Shown piece by piece: positions 1-8,050 of a stretch of 64,000 bases of DNA. The translations under genes were made by a program, and so were the position numbers. The notes below the pieces were generated by a model. That model had not been told where the DNA came from. It saw nothing but the letters and a program-made list of their open reading frames with translations, and did not search any database. This DNA is from a bacterium 1XD42-54 (GTDB lineage: Bacteria > Bacillota > Clostridia > Lachnospirales > Lachnospiraceae). Position 1 is the stretch's first letter. Every line of letters begins with the position of its first letter. The DNA lies in NCBI GenBank assembly GCA_003612585.1, contig RAZH01000012.1:28090-92089 (forward strand), in the 5' to 3' direction.

Positions 1-882
1 ATGGATGCGCGTTCCATTGCAGCTACGGCAGCAAACGGCGGTTATCTGACAGCAGCTACGGATATTGATGTGACATATGGAAAGCCAAAGTACTTCTTTG
101 ACAGCAGCATTTACGAAAACCGTGTGTTTGACAGCAAGGGCACAGCAGATCCTTCCGTGGAGATCAAATTCGGTCCGAATATCAAGGACTGGCCGGTAAT
201 GTGCGAGCTTCCTGAGAATCTGGTTCTGAAAGTGGTTTCTGAGATTCATGATCCGGTGACGACAACGGATGAATTGATTCCGTCCGGAGAAACTTCATCG
301 TACCGTTCGAATCCGCTTGGCCTGGCAGAGTTTACCCTTTCGAGAAAGGACCCGGCATACGTTGGTCTGGCAAAGGAAGTGCAGAAGGCAGAGAAAGCAC
401 GTGAAGCGGGCGAGTGCATGGGAAAAGCTCTTCCGGAGCTTTGTGACATTATGAAAACGATCAAGAAGGTACCGGAATTTGCAAAGACTTGCGGCAAAAA
501 TACCGGTATCGGAAGTACAATCTTCGCAGTCAAACCAGGTGATGGTTCTGCAAGAGAGCAGGCAGCTTCCTGCCAGAAAGTGCTTGGCGGATGGGCGAAT
601 ATCGCCAACAGCTACGCAACGAAGCGTTACCGTTCCAACCTGATCAATTGGGGTATGTTGCCGTTTTTGATTGAAGAAGGCGCGCTGCCGTTTAAGAATA
701 AAGACTATTTGTTTATTCCGAATATTCGGAGTGCAATTATGGACAAGGCGACCACGATTCCGGCTTTTGTGGTAATGGAGGATGGCCTGAAGGAGTTTAC
801 ACTTCAGCTTGGAGAAATGACGGACGATGAGCGTCAGATTATCCTGGATGGATGCCTGATTAATTTTAATAAAGTGAAATAA
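1..882 (+). CDS. Aconitase-family hydratase, C-terminal part (cut by window edge)
   Basis: The protein is the C-terminal portion of a large aconitase/IPM-isomerase family hydratase. Visible landmarks are the swivel-domain stretch with GETSSYRSNP around residues 96-105 and the GSAREQAA plus RSNLINWGMLPF region around residues 180-225, which match the substrate-binding swivel of aconitases. The iron-sulfur-binding N-terminal domains are not in view, so the ATG at base 1 is probably an internal methionine and the gene starts upstream. The closest style is the clostridial 'hydratase' group of about 750 residues, rather than classical AcnA or AcnB. Citrate/isocitrate chemistry is likely from the family, but the exact substrate cannot be read from this part. 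Confidence 0.85.
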   Translation: MDARSIAATAANGGYLTAATDIDVTYGKPKYFFDSSIYENRVFDSKGTADPSVEIKFGPNIKDWPVMCELPENLVLKVVSEIHDPVTTTDELIPSGETSSYRSNPLGLAEFTLSRKDPAYVGLAKEVQKAEKAREAGECMGKALPELCDIMKTIKKVPEFAKTCGKNTGIGSTIFAVKPGDGSAREQAASCQKVLGGWANIANSYATKRYRSNLINWGMLPFLIEEGALPFKNKDYLFIPNIRSAIMDKATTIPAFVVMEDGLKEFTLQLGEMTDDERQIILDGCLINFNKVK

Positions 883-885
883 AAA

Positions 886-912
886 AGGAGGACGGGTGAC
901 CGTCCTCTTTAT
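886..912. terminator. Rho-independent terminator between convergent genes
   Basis: GAGGACGG (888-895) and CCGTCCTC (900-907) form an 8-bp stem with a 4-base loop. A T-rich run follows on the plus strand and an A-run precedes it, so the hairpin can stop transcription from both the hydratase and the converging sulfotransferase operon. Confidence 0.8.
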
Positions 913-914
913 AA

Positions 915-2093
915 TTATTTTTTGAATAAATGCCGCAGTTTTCTCTTCAACCGGAACCACAGAGCGTCATTTTGCAATTCCCGGATTTTTGCCTCAAGTC
1001 TTTTGTTCTGCTGTTCCAACTGTTGAATTGCATTACCATATATGAGTATGACATCGCGCAGCAGGTCTTCGGTAGGTACTTCATGTACTGGAAGATCTTC
1101 GATTTGAGGAAAAAACAGACCATCGGAATCCTGGCAGTTTTTTGCTGTAGCGGTTTGGGAATCTGGCGTATTTTCATCAGGATTTGCAGCGTGGTATTTC
1201 TGGGCTGCCTGCCTGTTGGACAGTGCAAACTGATCCAGAAATTCAGCCTGTTTCCCCTCCTGGAAGAGCGTATTCTTATCAGGTTCTGTCGTATAAGGAT
1301 TGCTACGAAGGATCTCACCGATGCTTTTTCGAAGAATCCCGTTTTTTATGGGGGACACGGGGAGTGCGTTTAAAATTCGGCGCAGCTCAAGATACGTGCC
1401 ATTCAGGCTTGGATTATAGACACTCTTACTGTTTTTAAAACCATCCTCAAGGGAAAGCCCGAAAATATCGAGAAAATCAGAAATCAATGTATGCTCTTTT
1501 CCGCGGTATTGGTTGTTTCCGTATATTCGTACGATGAGATTGTCTTTTCCGAAAACATCCGAGAGTGTATTCAGATAAGAAAGAAAGTCCAGCGGATAAT
1601 TGATTTTCTGCAATTCCCTCAGATAGTCAGCGAAAGGCAGGCAGGTGGAGGAGGACTTTACTTTCTGGCGGTACAGAGACTGTACAAATTCGTCCTGACG
1701 GCGCAGATAAACAATGATGCGCAGCTCCATATTTCTTTTGGAAAAGTCTTCGCGAATCCTTGTCCAGAAATTGGGGCGGCTCTGGCTGGCACGCCAAATG
1801 GCTTCATCGGTAAGGATAATTTTTTCATAACTGGAGCCAAGCAGGGCGATTTTATCCAAAGTGGCATTATACTCCGTACAGGGGCGGGTTCTGTCCTTTT
1901 TCCCGTTTTTATTTTTATAAGCCCGGATAAGGAAATGAGCGTTTCTGCGCCAGCCGATACCAGAATAACGCAGTCCGAGATCAGGGAAACAGATGCCGTG
2001 ACTTTTCAGGACAGCATCATTGGCGGTAAGGAAGTTCTGAATAGCGGTAGTTCCTGTTTTTGGAAGCCCGATGTGTAAATATACGGTGGTCAT
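915..2093 (-). CDS. PAPS-dependent sulfotransferase family protein
   Basis: The 392-residue protein begins almost directly with the 5'-phosphosulfate-binding loop HIGLPKTGTTAIQ (residues 7-19), the PAPS-binding P-loop of sulfotransferases. A second region, RIIVYLRRQDEFVQSLY, matches the 3'-phosphate-binding strand and helix. The last 40 residues (QQLEQQNKRLEAKIRELQ) look like a coiled coil, and the tail is basic. There is no signal peptide, so it acts in the cytoplasm. It is the last gene of a minus-strand operon after cysD and cysNC, which make its co-substrate PAPS. The acceptor is unknown: a surface polysaccharide is plausible given the neighbouring teichoic-type genes, but small-molecule acceptors are possible. 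Confidence 0.8.
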   Translation of the reverse strand: MTTVYLHIGLPKTGTTAIQNFLTANDAVLKSHGICFPDLGLRYSGIGWRRNAHFLIRAYKNKNGKKDRTRPCTEYNATLDKIALLGSSYEKIILTDEAIWRASQSRPNFWTRIREDFSKRNMELRIIVYLRRQDEFVQSLYRQKVKSSSTCLPFADYLRELQKINYPLDFLSYLNTLSDVFGKDNLIVRIYGNNQYRGKEHTLISDFLDIFGLSLEDGFKNSKSVYNPSLNGTYLELRRILNALPVSPIKNGILRKSIGEILRSNPYTTEPDKNTLFQEGKQAEFLDQFALSNRQAAQKYHAANPDENTPDSQTATAKNCQDSDGLFFPQIEDLPVHEVPTEDLLRDVILIYGNAIQQLEQQNKRLEAKIRELQNDALWFRLKRKLRHLFKK

Positions 2094-2168
2094 AGATTTT
2101 CTCCTGAGTCTTAATAAGACTGAATTTGTTTGGGATGCATGTAACTGAATTTAAATATGCGTCCAGTT

Positions 2169-4052
2169 TCAAAGAAGCAGATTTGAGTTGGACTGTTGCG
2201 AAACTGAAGCAACGCGTGCGGGCAGCAGTTCCCGTTCTTCAAGCGCTTGCAGAATCTGGTCGACGCATTCCTGTATCTTCCGGTCCGATGTATCGATGAG
2301 GGCATCCGGACAGTCAGGCGCTTCGTAAGGACTTGAGATACCTGTAAAATCAGGGAGATCACCGCTGCGCGCTTTTTTGTACAGTCCTTTTACGTCACGC
2401 CGCTCACATTCTTCCAGAGGTGTGTTGACGTAAATTTCAAAGAAGCTGTCCTTTCCGATGATTTCACGGGCGTTCAGACGATCCTGTGCATAAGGAGAAA
2501 TAAAAGCAGTGATCACAATCAGCCCGGCATCGTTCATCAGCCTTGCGACCTCGGCAATCCGGCGGATGTTTTCGATCCGATCCGCTTCCTTGAAGCCGAG
2601 ATTGCGATTCAATCCCATGCGGATATTGTCGCCGTCGAGAAGCATCGTATGAAGGCCGAGTGAAACAAGCCTTTTTTCCAGTGCATTTGCCACAGTTGAT
2701 TTTCCGGAACCGGACAGACCGGTCATCCAGATGGTCACAGGAATCTGTTCTTTTTGCTGTGCGCGGAACTCTCTGGTAACTTCAAGCTTCTGCCAGGTAA
2801 GATTATCGGAGCGTTTGATGTTTTTTAAAACGACGCCACAGGCAGAAGTCATATTGGTAATGCGGTCGATCAGGATCAGAGAACCAAGAGCCGGACTGTT
2901 TTGAAACCGGTCAAAAACAATTTTATCGGACACAGAAATATCACATTCGGCAATTTCATTTTTAAAGGTGGTATCTGCCGGTACTTCGTTGCCGGTATTT
3001 ACATCAATTTTATGATTGATATGCAGGACAACGGCTGGAATCAGTTTAGTGCCAAGCTTCAGATAATAATTTTTTCCGGCAACTAGCGGAGCATCGTCCA
3101 TCCAGAGGAGACGTACTGTAAAAAGGGAACCAACGCAAAGACTGGCATCTTTTACAAGGACACATCCGCGGGAGACATCTACTTCACGGTCAAGGGTGAT
3201 TGTCACAGCATGTCCGCATCCGGCAGAATCAGCAGCTTTTCCGGCATCAAGAATCTGACTGACAACAGCTTTTTCCCCGGAGGGAAGCGTTGTGATCGTG
3301 TCACCTGTTTTGATCATCCCGGCTTCAATCTGTCCCTGAAATCCCCGGAAGGAAGAATCCGGCCTGCATACGCGCTGTACGGGCATAAGAAAACTGGTGC
3401 TGTCGTCTTCCTGCCCTGTTCGGATGTTTTCAAGATAAGTAAGCAGGGAGGTGCCTCTGTACCATAACATTTGCTTTGAGCGTGTGGTAATATTATCGCC
3501 TTCTGTTGCGGATACTGGAAAAATTTTCAGGGAAGTGAATTCATATTCTGCCATCATCCGACGGATATCAGCGGTGATTTTTTCAAAACGAGTTTCATCG
3601 TATCGGATCAGGTCCATTTTATTTACGGCAAACACAAAATGACGAATGCCCATCATGGAACAAATGCGGGTGTGACGTCTTGTCTGTGTGAGAACGCCGT
3701 GCGTGGCATCTACAAGAATAACGGCAAGTTCAGCAAAGGAAGCGCCGACTGCCATGTTCCGGGTGTATTCCTCATGGCCGGGAGTATCTGCAACAATGAA
3801 AGAGCGTTTTTCTGTCGTAAAATATCGGTAGGCCACATCAATTGTAATGCCCTGCTCCCGCTCTGCCATAAGTCCGTCGAGCAGGAGCGAATAGTCGATC
3901 GCGCCTCCTCGTGAGCCCATCTGGCTGTCGAGCAGAAGCGCCTGCTCCTGATCGGCAAAAAGCAGTTTCGCGTCGTATAACATGTGGCCGATCAGAGTGG
4001 ATTTTCCGTCATCCACACTTCCACAGGTGATAAATTTTAAAAGAGTATTCAT
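2169..4052 (-). CDS. cysNC: CysNC: sulfate adenylyltransferase GTPase subunit fused to APS kinase
   Basis: The 627-residue protein is a bifunctional fusion. The N-terminal CysN GTPase shows the P-loop in GSVDDGKSTL (residues 12-21), switch DTPGHEEYTRNMAV and base-recognition VNKMDL. Elongation-factor-like beta barrels follow up to about residue 420. The C-terminal APS kinase starts near residue 445 with a second P-loop, TGLSGSGKSTVANAL. With CysD it makes APS from sulfate and ATP, driven by GTP, and then phosphorylates APS to PAPS. Its start lies 2 bases after the cysD stop, so the two genes are co-transcribed. Fusions of this kind (compare NodQ) usually serve sulfation rather than cysteine synthesis, and no APS/PAPS reductase gene is visible here. 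Confidence 0.95.
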   Translation of the reverse strand: MNTLLKFITCGSVDDGKSTLIGHMLYDAKLLFADQEQALLLDSQMGSRGGAIDYSLLLDGLMAEREQGITIDVAYRYFTTEKRSFIVADTPGHEEYTRNMAVGASFAELAVILVDATHGVLTQTRRHTRICSMMGIRHFVFAVNKMDLIRYDETRFEKITADIRRMMAEYEFTSLKIFPVSATEGDNITTRSKQMLWYRGTSLLTYLENIRTGQEDDSTSFLMPVQRVCRPDSSFRGFQGQIEAGMIKTGDTITTLPSGEKAVVSQILDAGKAADSAGCGHAVTITLDREVDVSRGCVLVKDASLCVGSLFTVRLLWMDDAPLVAGKNYYLKLGTKLIPAVVLHINHKIDVNTGNEVPADTTFKNEIAECDISVSDKIVFDRFQNSPALGSLILIDRITNMTSACGVVLKNIKRSDNLTWQKLEVTREFRAQQKEQIPVTIWMTGLSGSGKSTVANALEKRLVSLGLHTMLLDGDNIRMGLNRNLGFKEADRIENIRRIAEVARLMNDAGLIVITAFISPYAQDRLNAREIIGKDSFFEIYVNTPLEECERRDVKGLYKKARSGDLPDFTGISSPYEAPDCPDALIDTSDRKIQECVDQILQALEERELLPARVASVSQQSNSNLLL

Positions 4053-4054
4053 AG

Positions 4055-4957
4055 TTAAAAATATCCCTCCCGCTTGCGCTTTTCCATACTGGCACTGCCG
4101 CCATCGCTGTCGATGACACGGCTGGTTCGTTCTGAGGAGACGGCGCTTAACGTTTCTGCAATAATGGCCTCCAGTGTATCTGCCTGACTTTTGACGCCGC
4201 CAGTCAGAGGATAGCAGCCAAGTGTGCGGAACCGGATGTGATCGTACTGTACCGTCTCACCGTCTCTGAGCTTCAGACGGTCGTCATCCAGCATAATGAT
4301 ATTTCCGTCCCTCTGAACAAAAGGACGTTCCTTTGCAAAATATAAGGGAACAATCTCAATATTTTCCCGACGGATATACTGCCAGATGTCCGCCTCTGTC
4401 CAGTTTGAAATCGGAAAAATCCGGATTTCTTCACCGGGACGGATTCTGGTATTGTATAACTTCCACATTTCTGGCCTCTGATTTTTCGGGTCCCAGGCAT
4501 GCTGTTCATTGCGGAAAGAAAAAATCCGTTCTTTTGCGCGTGATTTTTCTTCATCACGCCGTCCGCCTCCGAAAGCAGCCGTAAAACCATAGTGATCCAG
4601 GGCCTGCTTGAGCGCCTGCGTTTTCATAATATCTGTGTAGGCTGCGCCGTGGTCAAACGGGTTGATACCCTGGGCAAGGCCGTCTTTGTTGATATATTCC
4701 AGCATTTCGAGCCCGTATTTTTTTGCAGTCCGGTCACGAAATGCGATCATTTCCCTGAATTTCCAGGTTGTATTTACATGCAGAAATGGAAAAGGCGGCT
4801 TTTCCGGATAAAATGCTTTGAGAGCCAGGTGCAGCATGACGGAAGAATCCTTGCCGATTGAGTACAGCATGACAGGTTTTTCACATTCAGATGCAACCTC
4901 CCGCATAATATAGATAGCTTCTGCCTCCAGTTTGTCGAGATGGGTCATATCGCTCAT
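4055..4957 (-). CDS. cysD: CysD: sulfate adenylyltransferase subunit 2
   Basis: This 300-residue protein of the PAPS-reductase-like ATP pyrophosphatase fold carries the PP-loop [10 protein letters not shown] (residues 33-42). It also has the CysD-typical blocks [21 protein letters not shown] and RPEMWKLYN. It adenylylates sulfate with ATP, working as a heterodimer with the CysN half of the next gene. The start has an AAGGAG site about 8 bases upstream on the minus strand. It is the first gene of the cysD-cysNC-sulfotransferase operon. Its length is normal for the family (about 300). Confidence 0.95.
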   Translation of the reverse strand: MSDMTHLDKLEAEAIYIMREVASECEKPVMLYSIGKDSSVMLHLALKAFYPEKPPFPFLHVNTTWKFREMIAFRDRTAKKYGLEMLEYINKDGLAQGINPFDHGAAYTDIMKTQALKQALDHYGFTAAFGGGRRDEEKSRAKERIFSFRNEQHAWDPKNQRPEMWKLYNTRIRPGEEIRIFPISNWTEADIWQYIRRENIEIVPLYFAKERPFVQRDGNIIMLDDDRLKLRDGETVQYDHIRFRTLGCYPLTGGVKSQADTLEAIIAETLSAVSSERTSRVIDSDGGSASMEKRKREGYF

Positions 4958-5259
4958 GAAATTAACTCCTTGTTTTGGTTAGTCTGAAGCAGGATACAAA
5001 TCGTAAATTTAATCTTCATTCAAACGCATTTATAATAGGGAAAGATTGTGATAGAAATATGTTAAGATTACGTAAAAATGAATATTATTACAGAAATATT
5101 ACTGCTGATTATTGGCAGATGAATGCAAAACAGAATCATGTGTAAAATGACTTTTTTGTTATAAAAATCAGAAAAATATAAAAAATATATATTATTAAGA
5201 GAAAATATAAAATAAAAATACATATATAAAAAATAATAAAGAAAAATACAAATTAAATA

Positions 5260-5288
5260 TTGACAAATAAAAGGAGATTTGTTAAGAT
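5260..5288 (+). promoter_or_regulatory. Consensus sigma-70/sigma-A promoter
   Basis: TTGACA (5260-5265), a 17-base spacer and TAAGAT (5283-5288). A transcript would start near 5295. It reads into a stretch without a gene, beginning with a small hairpin (AACAA...TTGTT) and two copies of CCTATAG. Confidence 0.65.
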
Positions 5289-5917
5289 ACAGACATCAAC
5301 AAAACATTTGTTGTTCCTATAGAAGAGTACCTATAGACAATGAAGGTTTCGGAAGGATTGGAGGTCGATACCAGTGGATAGCGTTTCGCATCATTTAGCT
5401 GATACATGTGGCAGGATAAATGTTTCCTGTGAAAAAGACCTCTGTCAGAAGTGATTCAAGAGTATCGAAAAAGAAACGGTAATTGGAGAGAGAAGGAATC
5501 CGTTGACAGAGTACATTTATCCAGGTAGTGTAGAAAAACGAACGCGCAGGTTCAATTGTTTTTAGAACAGACAGATCAGGAAAGAAGCGGCTGGAGACGA
5601 GTGAAAGAGCAAAGAAAAGAACATCGAAAGGAAAGATGTAAAAGCGGTAAGAGTTCCAGCGCCTGACAGAGAAAAGCCACATGGTTTATAAAAGGACAAT
5701 ATGTGTAAAGAAACAGACGATACTTTTATAAATAAAACAGGAAAGATACCTCTCCAATTGAGCAGATAAAGAGAAAGACAAGTAAAACTGAATAAAAAGG
5801 CACAAAAATAACACGTAACTGAAACACAGATTAAAAAACACAAATTAAAAAATACAAATTAAAATCTGAAACAGAATAAAAACAAAAAACTCTGAACTAA
5901 AAATTAAATCAAAAAAG

Positions 5918-5952
5918 CAGGAGATGCTGTAAATGCAGTACCTCCTGTTTTT
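5918..5952. terminator. Hairpin terminator
   Basis: CAGGAG (5918-5923) pairs with CTCCTG (5942-5947). Five inner pairs follow after one mismatch, and TTTTT follows the stem. An A-run before the stem means it could also act on the minus strand. It closes the transcript expected from the promoter at 5260. Confidence 0.65.
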
Positions 5953-5991
5953 GCGTGAAGACGGAAGGAAAATTCTACAAATTTGATGTCG

Positions 5992-6020
5992 TTGACTGAA
6001 ATCTGTTTTTGAAGTAAGAT
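5992..6020 (+). promoter_or_regulatory. Promoter of the first glycerophosphotransferase/tagD operon
   Basis: TTGACT (5992-5997), 17 bases, TAAGAT (6015-6020), placed 36 bases before the first likely start codon. The -10 is the same hexamer as in the promoter at 5283. Confidence 0.6.
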
Positions 6021-6055
6021 AGGTGTAATTAATTACGTTTATGGAGAATATTACG

Positions 6056-7603
6056 ATGTATGAAGAAAAGATAAAAGTATTTTTAGAGAGCTTTGGTGAG
6101 CGTTTGACAGAGAACCATGCACAGCGGATCGATAAATTCCGGAATGACCTCTGTCAAGAATATTCATTTGATGATACGCAGGTTTTGGATACAATGGAGT
6201 TGTTGTATCTTGTTTTTCATGAGGAGAATACACCAGAAAATGCAGAGGTGGCAGTGAATCTGTTGGATCGGATTCTGAAGATGGAAAGCAAGGACGGAAA
6301 AGAGGAGAATCTTCGGCTTGACCGTTTCTGTATTAAGCATTTGCTTCCGGTTATTTATGATTTAGGAGCATATCAACCGGTTACGAATATGCTTCTGTTT
6401 ATGCAGCCACGACGGGGGTTAAATGAAAGTTTCCGTTATCTTTATAAGAAATTGAAAAAGGAGTATACGTATCCACTTGCACTGTATGAGCTTCATCGGG
6501 GAGAGGTTACTAGGCTGGAGTATTATATGAATGCAGCGTGGTTTATTCGTGATATGGCGACAGCCCGGGCTGTGTTTGTGCATGAATCAAACAACCTTAT
6601 GGGGTATCTGGAGATTCGGCCGGAGACAAAAATCGTCCAGCTTTGGCACGGCTGCGGAGTTTTTAAACACATTGGTTTGAGCACAATTGGGAAAAAGGGT
6701 TTCAAAAGCATGGCTCGCTATGAAGAATTTCCAGAATATAACAAATATTCTGTTGTTACAATTGCCAGTCCGGAACTGCCCTGGGTTTTTGAAGAGTTTA
6801 TGGGTATTTCAAAAGACAGCGGGGTGATTCAGCCGATTGGCGTTTGTCGTACGGATGAAATATTTGACAATGGTTATGTAGAGAAGTGTTATCAGAAGCT
6901 TTATAAAGCGATTCCTGCGGCTCAAGATAAAAAGATTATTTTATATGCGCCGACGTATCGGGGCGTTGATCCTCACCGGGTTTCTCCGGATGCCCTGGAT
7001 ATTGCGGCATTTGCAAAGGAGTTGGGCGACGATTATATTCTTATCATAAAGCATCATCAGACAGTACAAAATGTGTCTGAGATTCCGGAACCCTACAGGG
7101 ATACATTTGCTTATGATATGACACGTGGCAGAGGTATGAATATCAATGAACTTATGACAATTGCGGATATTTGCATTACAGATTATTCTTCTGTAGCGTT
7201 TGAATTTTCCGTATTTGAACGGCCGCTTCTGTTTTTTGTATATGATTTAGATGAGTATATTGATAATCGTGGACTTTATTATGATTTTAATGAAATAACG
7301 CCGGGACCGCTCTGCCGTACGAATGAGGAGATGATTCGTTACATTAAGGATCTAAAGCAGGGATTTGATAAAACGGTAATTACAAATTTTAAAAATCGTT
7401 TCATGTGCAGTTGTGATGGACATGCATGCGAGCGGCTGCTTGAATTACTCGGACTTGTAGATAAAAAACCTTTGAAACCTAAGGGGAAGGAAAGCGCTGA
7501 TCAGAAAAATTCTATTCTGGCACGATGTAAACGCTATTGTCGGTATATGATAAACTACTGTAAACGGATTTTACGGGTAGTGCGCAGATGGGTAAAACGT
7601 TAA
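6056..7603 (+). CDS. CDP-glycerol glycerophosphotransferase family protein (TagB/TagF-like)
   Basis: The protein has 515 residues from the ATG at 6056, chosen because GGAG sits 9 bases upstream; an ATG at 6041 lacks such a site. The catalytic module spans roughly residues 140-460, with family landmarks LWHGCG (196-201), ILYAPTYRG, IIKHH and ITDYSSVAFEF followed by RPLLFFVYD. These proteins move glycerol-phosphate or a related polyol-phosphate from CDP-polyol onto a growing teichoic-acid-type chain at the inner membrane face. The first 140 residues are helical and unrecognised; the tail is strongly basic (RRWVKR), suiting membrane contact. It heads an operon with tagD. Whether it primes or polymerises cannot be told. 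Confidence 0.85.
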   Translation: MYEEKIKVFLESFGERLTENHAQRIDKFRNDLCQEYSFDDTQVLDTMELLYLVFHEENTPENAEVAVNLLDRILKMESKDGKEENLRLDRFCIKHLLPVIYDLGAYQPVTNMLLFMQPRRGLNESFRYLYKKLKKEYTYPLALYELHRGEVTRLEYYMNAAWFIRDMATARAVFVHESNNLMGYLEIRPETKIVQLWHGCGVFKHIGLSTIGKKGFKSMARYEEFPEYNKYSVVTIASPELPWVFEEFMGISKDSGVIQPIGVCRTDEIFDNGYVEKCYQKLYKAIPAAQDKKIILYAPTYRGVDPHRVSPDALDIAAFAKELGDDYILIIKHHQTVQNVSEIPEPYRDTFAYDMTRGRGMNINELMTIADICITDYSSVAFEFSVFERPLLFFVYDLDEYIDNRGLYYDFNEITPGPLCRTNEEMIRYIKDLKQGFDKTVITNFKNRFMCSCDGHACERLLELLGLVDKKPLKPKGKESADQKNSILARCKRYCRYMINYCKRILRVVRRWVKR

Positions 7604-7630
7604 AATCTGTTTGAAATAAGGAGATGGAAA

Positions 7631-8050
7631 ATGAAAAAGGTGATAACGTATGGAACGTTTGACTTGCTTCACTATGGGCATATTAATTTGCTGCGGCGTG
7701 CAAAGGAACTGGGAGATTACCTGATCGTAGCTTTGTCGACGGATGAATTTAACTGGAACAGCAAATCCAAAAAATGTTATTTCAGCTATGAAAAGCGCAA
7801 ACAGCTTCTGGAAGCAATCCGATATGTGGATCTGGTGATTCCGGAGGAGTCCTGGGAACAGAAATTATCCGATGTGAAGGAATTTCGTGTGGATACTTTT
7901 GTGATGGGGGATGACTGGGAGGGAAAATTCGACTTTTTGAAGGAACACTGCGAAGTGATATACCTGTCGCGAACGCCGGATATTTCCACGACCCAGATTA
8001 AAACAAATCTGAGCGCGAAGAAAGAGAAAGGTTTGAACTGCAATGAATAG
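7631..8050 (+). CDS. tagD: Glycerol-3-phosphate cytidylyltransferase
   Basis: The 139-residue protein is a small nucleotidyltransferase with the HxGH motif (HYGH, residues 14-17) in [12 protein letters not shown]. The conserved segment [12 protein letters not shown] near the C-terminus matches the RTEGISTT block of TagD. It makes CDP-glycerol from CTP and glycerol 3-phosphate in the cytoplasm, supplying the glycerophosphotransferases on both sides. AAGGAG lies 7 bases before the ATG. The gene overlaps the next one by 8 bases, so they are translationally coupled. The length is slightly above the 129-132 usual for TagD. Confidence 0.93.
   Translation: MKKVITYGTFDLLHYGHINLLRRAKELGDYLIVALSTDEFNWNSKSKKCYFSYEKRKQLLEAIRYVDLVIPEESWEQKLSDVKEFRVDTFVMGDDWEGKFDFLKEHCEVIYLSRTPDISTTQIKTNLSAKKEKGLNCNE

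Larger units (their letters stand above)
4958..6055. other. Long gene-poor stretch between divergent operons
   Basis: About 1.1 kb with no convincing gene. It contains the minus-strand promoter region of cysD, a very AT-rich tract (about 5150-5260), a consensus plus-strand promoter at 5260-5288, then about 600 bases whose plus strand is rich in A and G, a hairpin terminator at 5918-5952, and a second promoter at 5992-6020. Short ORFs exist on both strands, but none has recognisable content or a good ribosome site. Around 5447-5530 one plus-strand frame reads like the start of an Xre-type helix (EVIQEYRKK), but it stops quickly, so a decayed regulator remnant is possible. Confidence 0.5.

Noticed and set aside
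5395..5843. Two minus-strand ORFs of about 95 residues
   Set aside because: Phe/Ser/Cys-rich translations of a purine-rich strand, with no ribosome site or known pattern.
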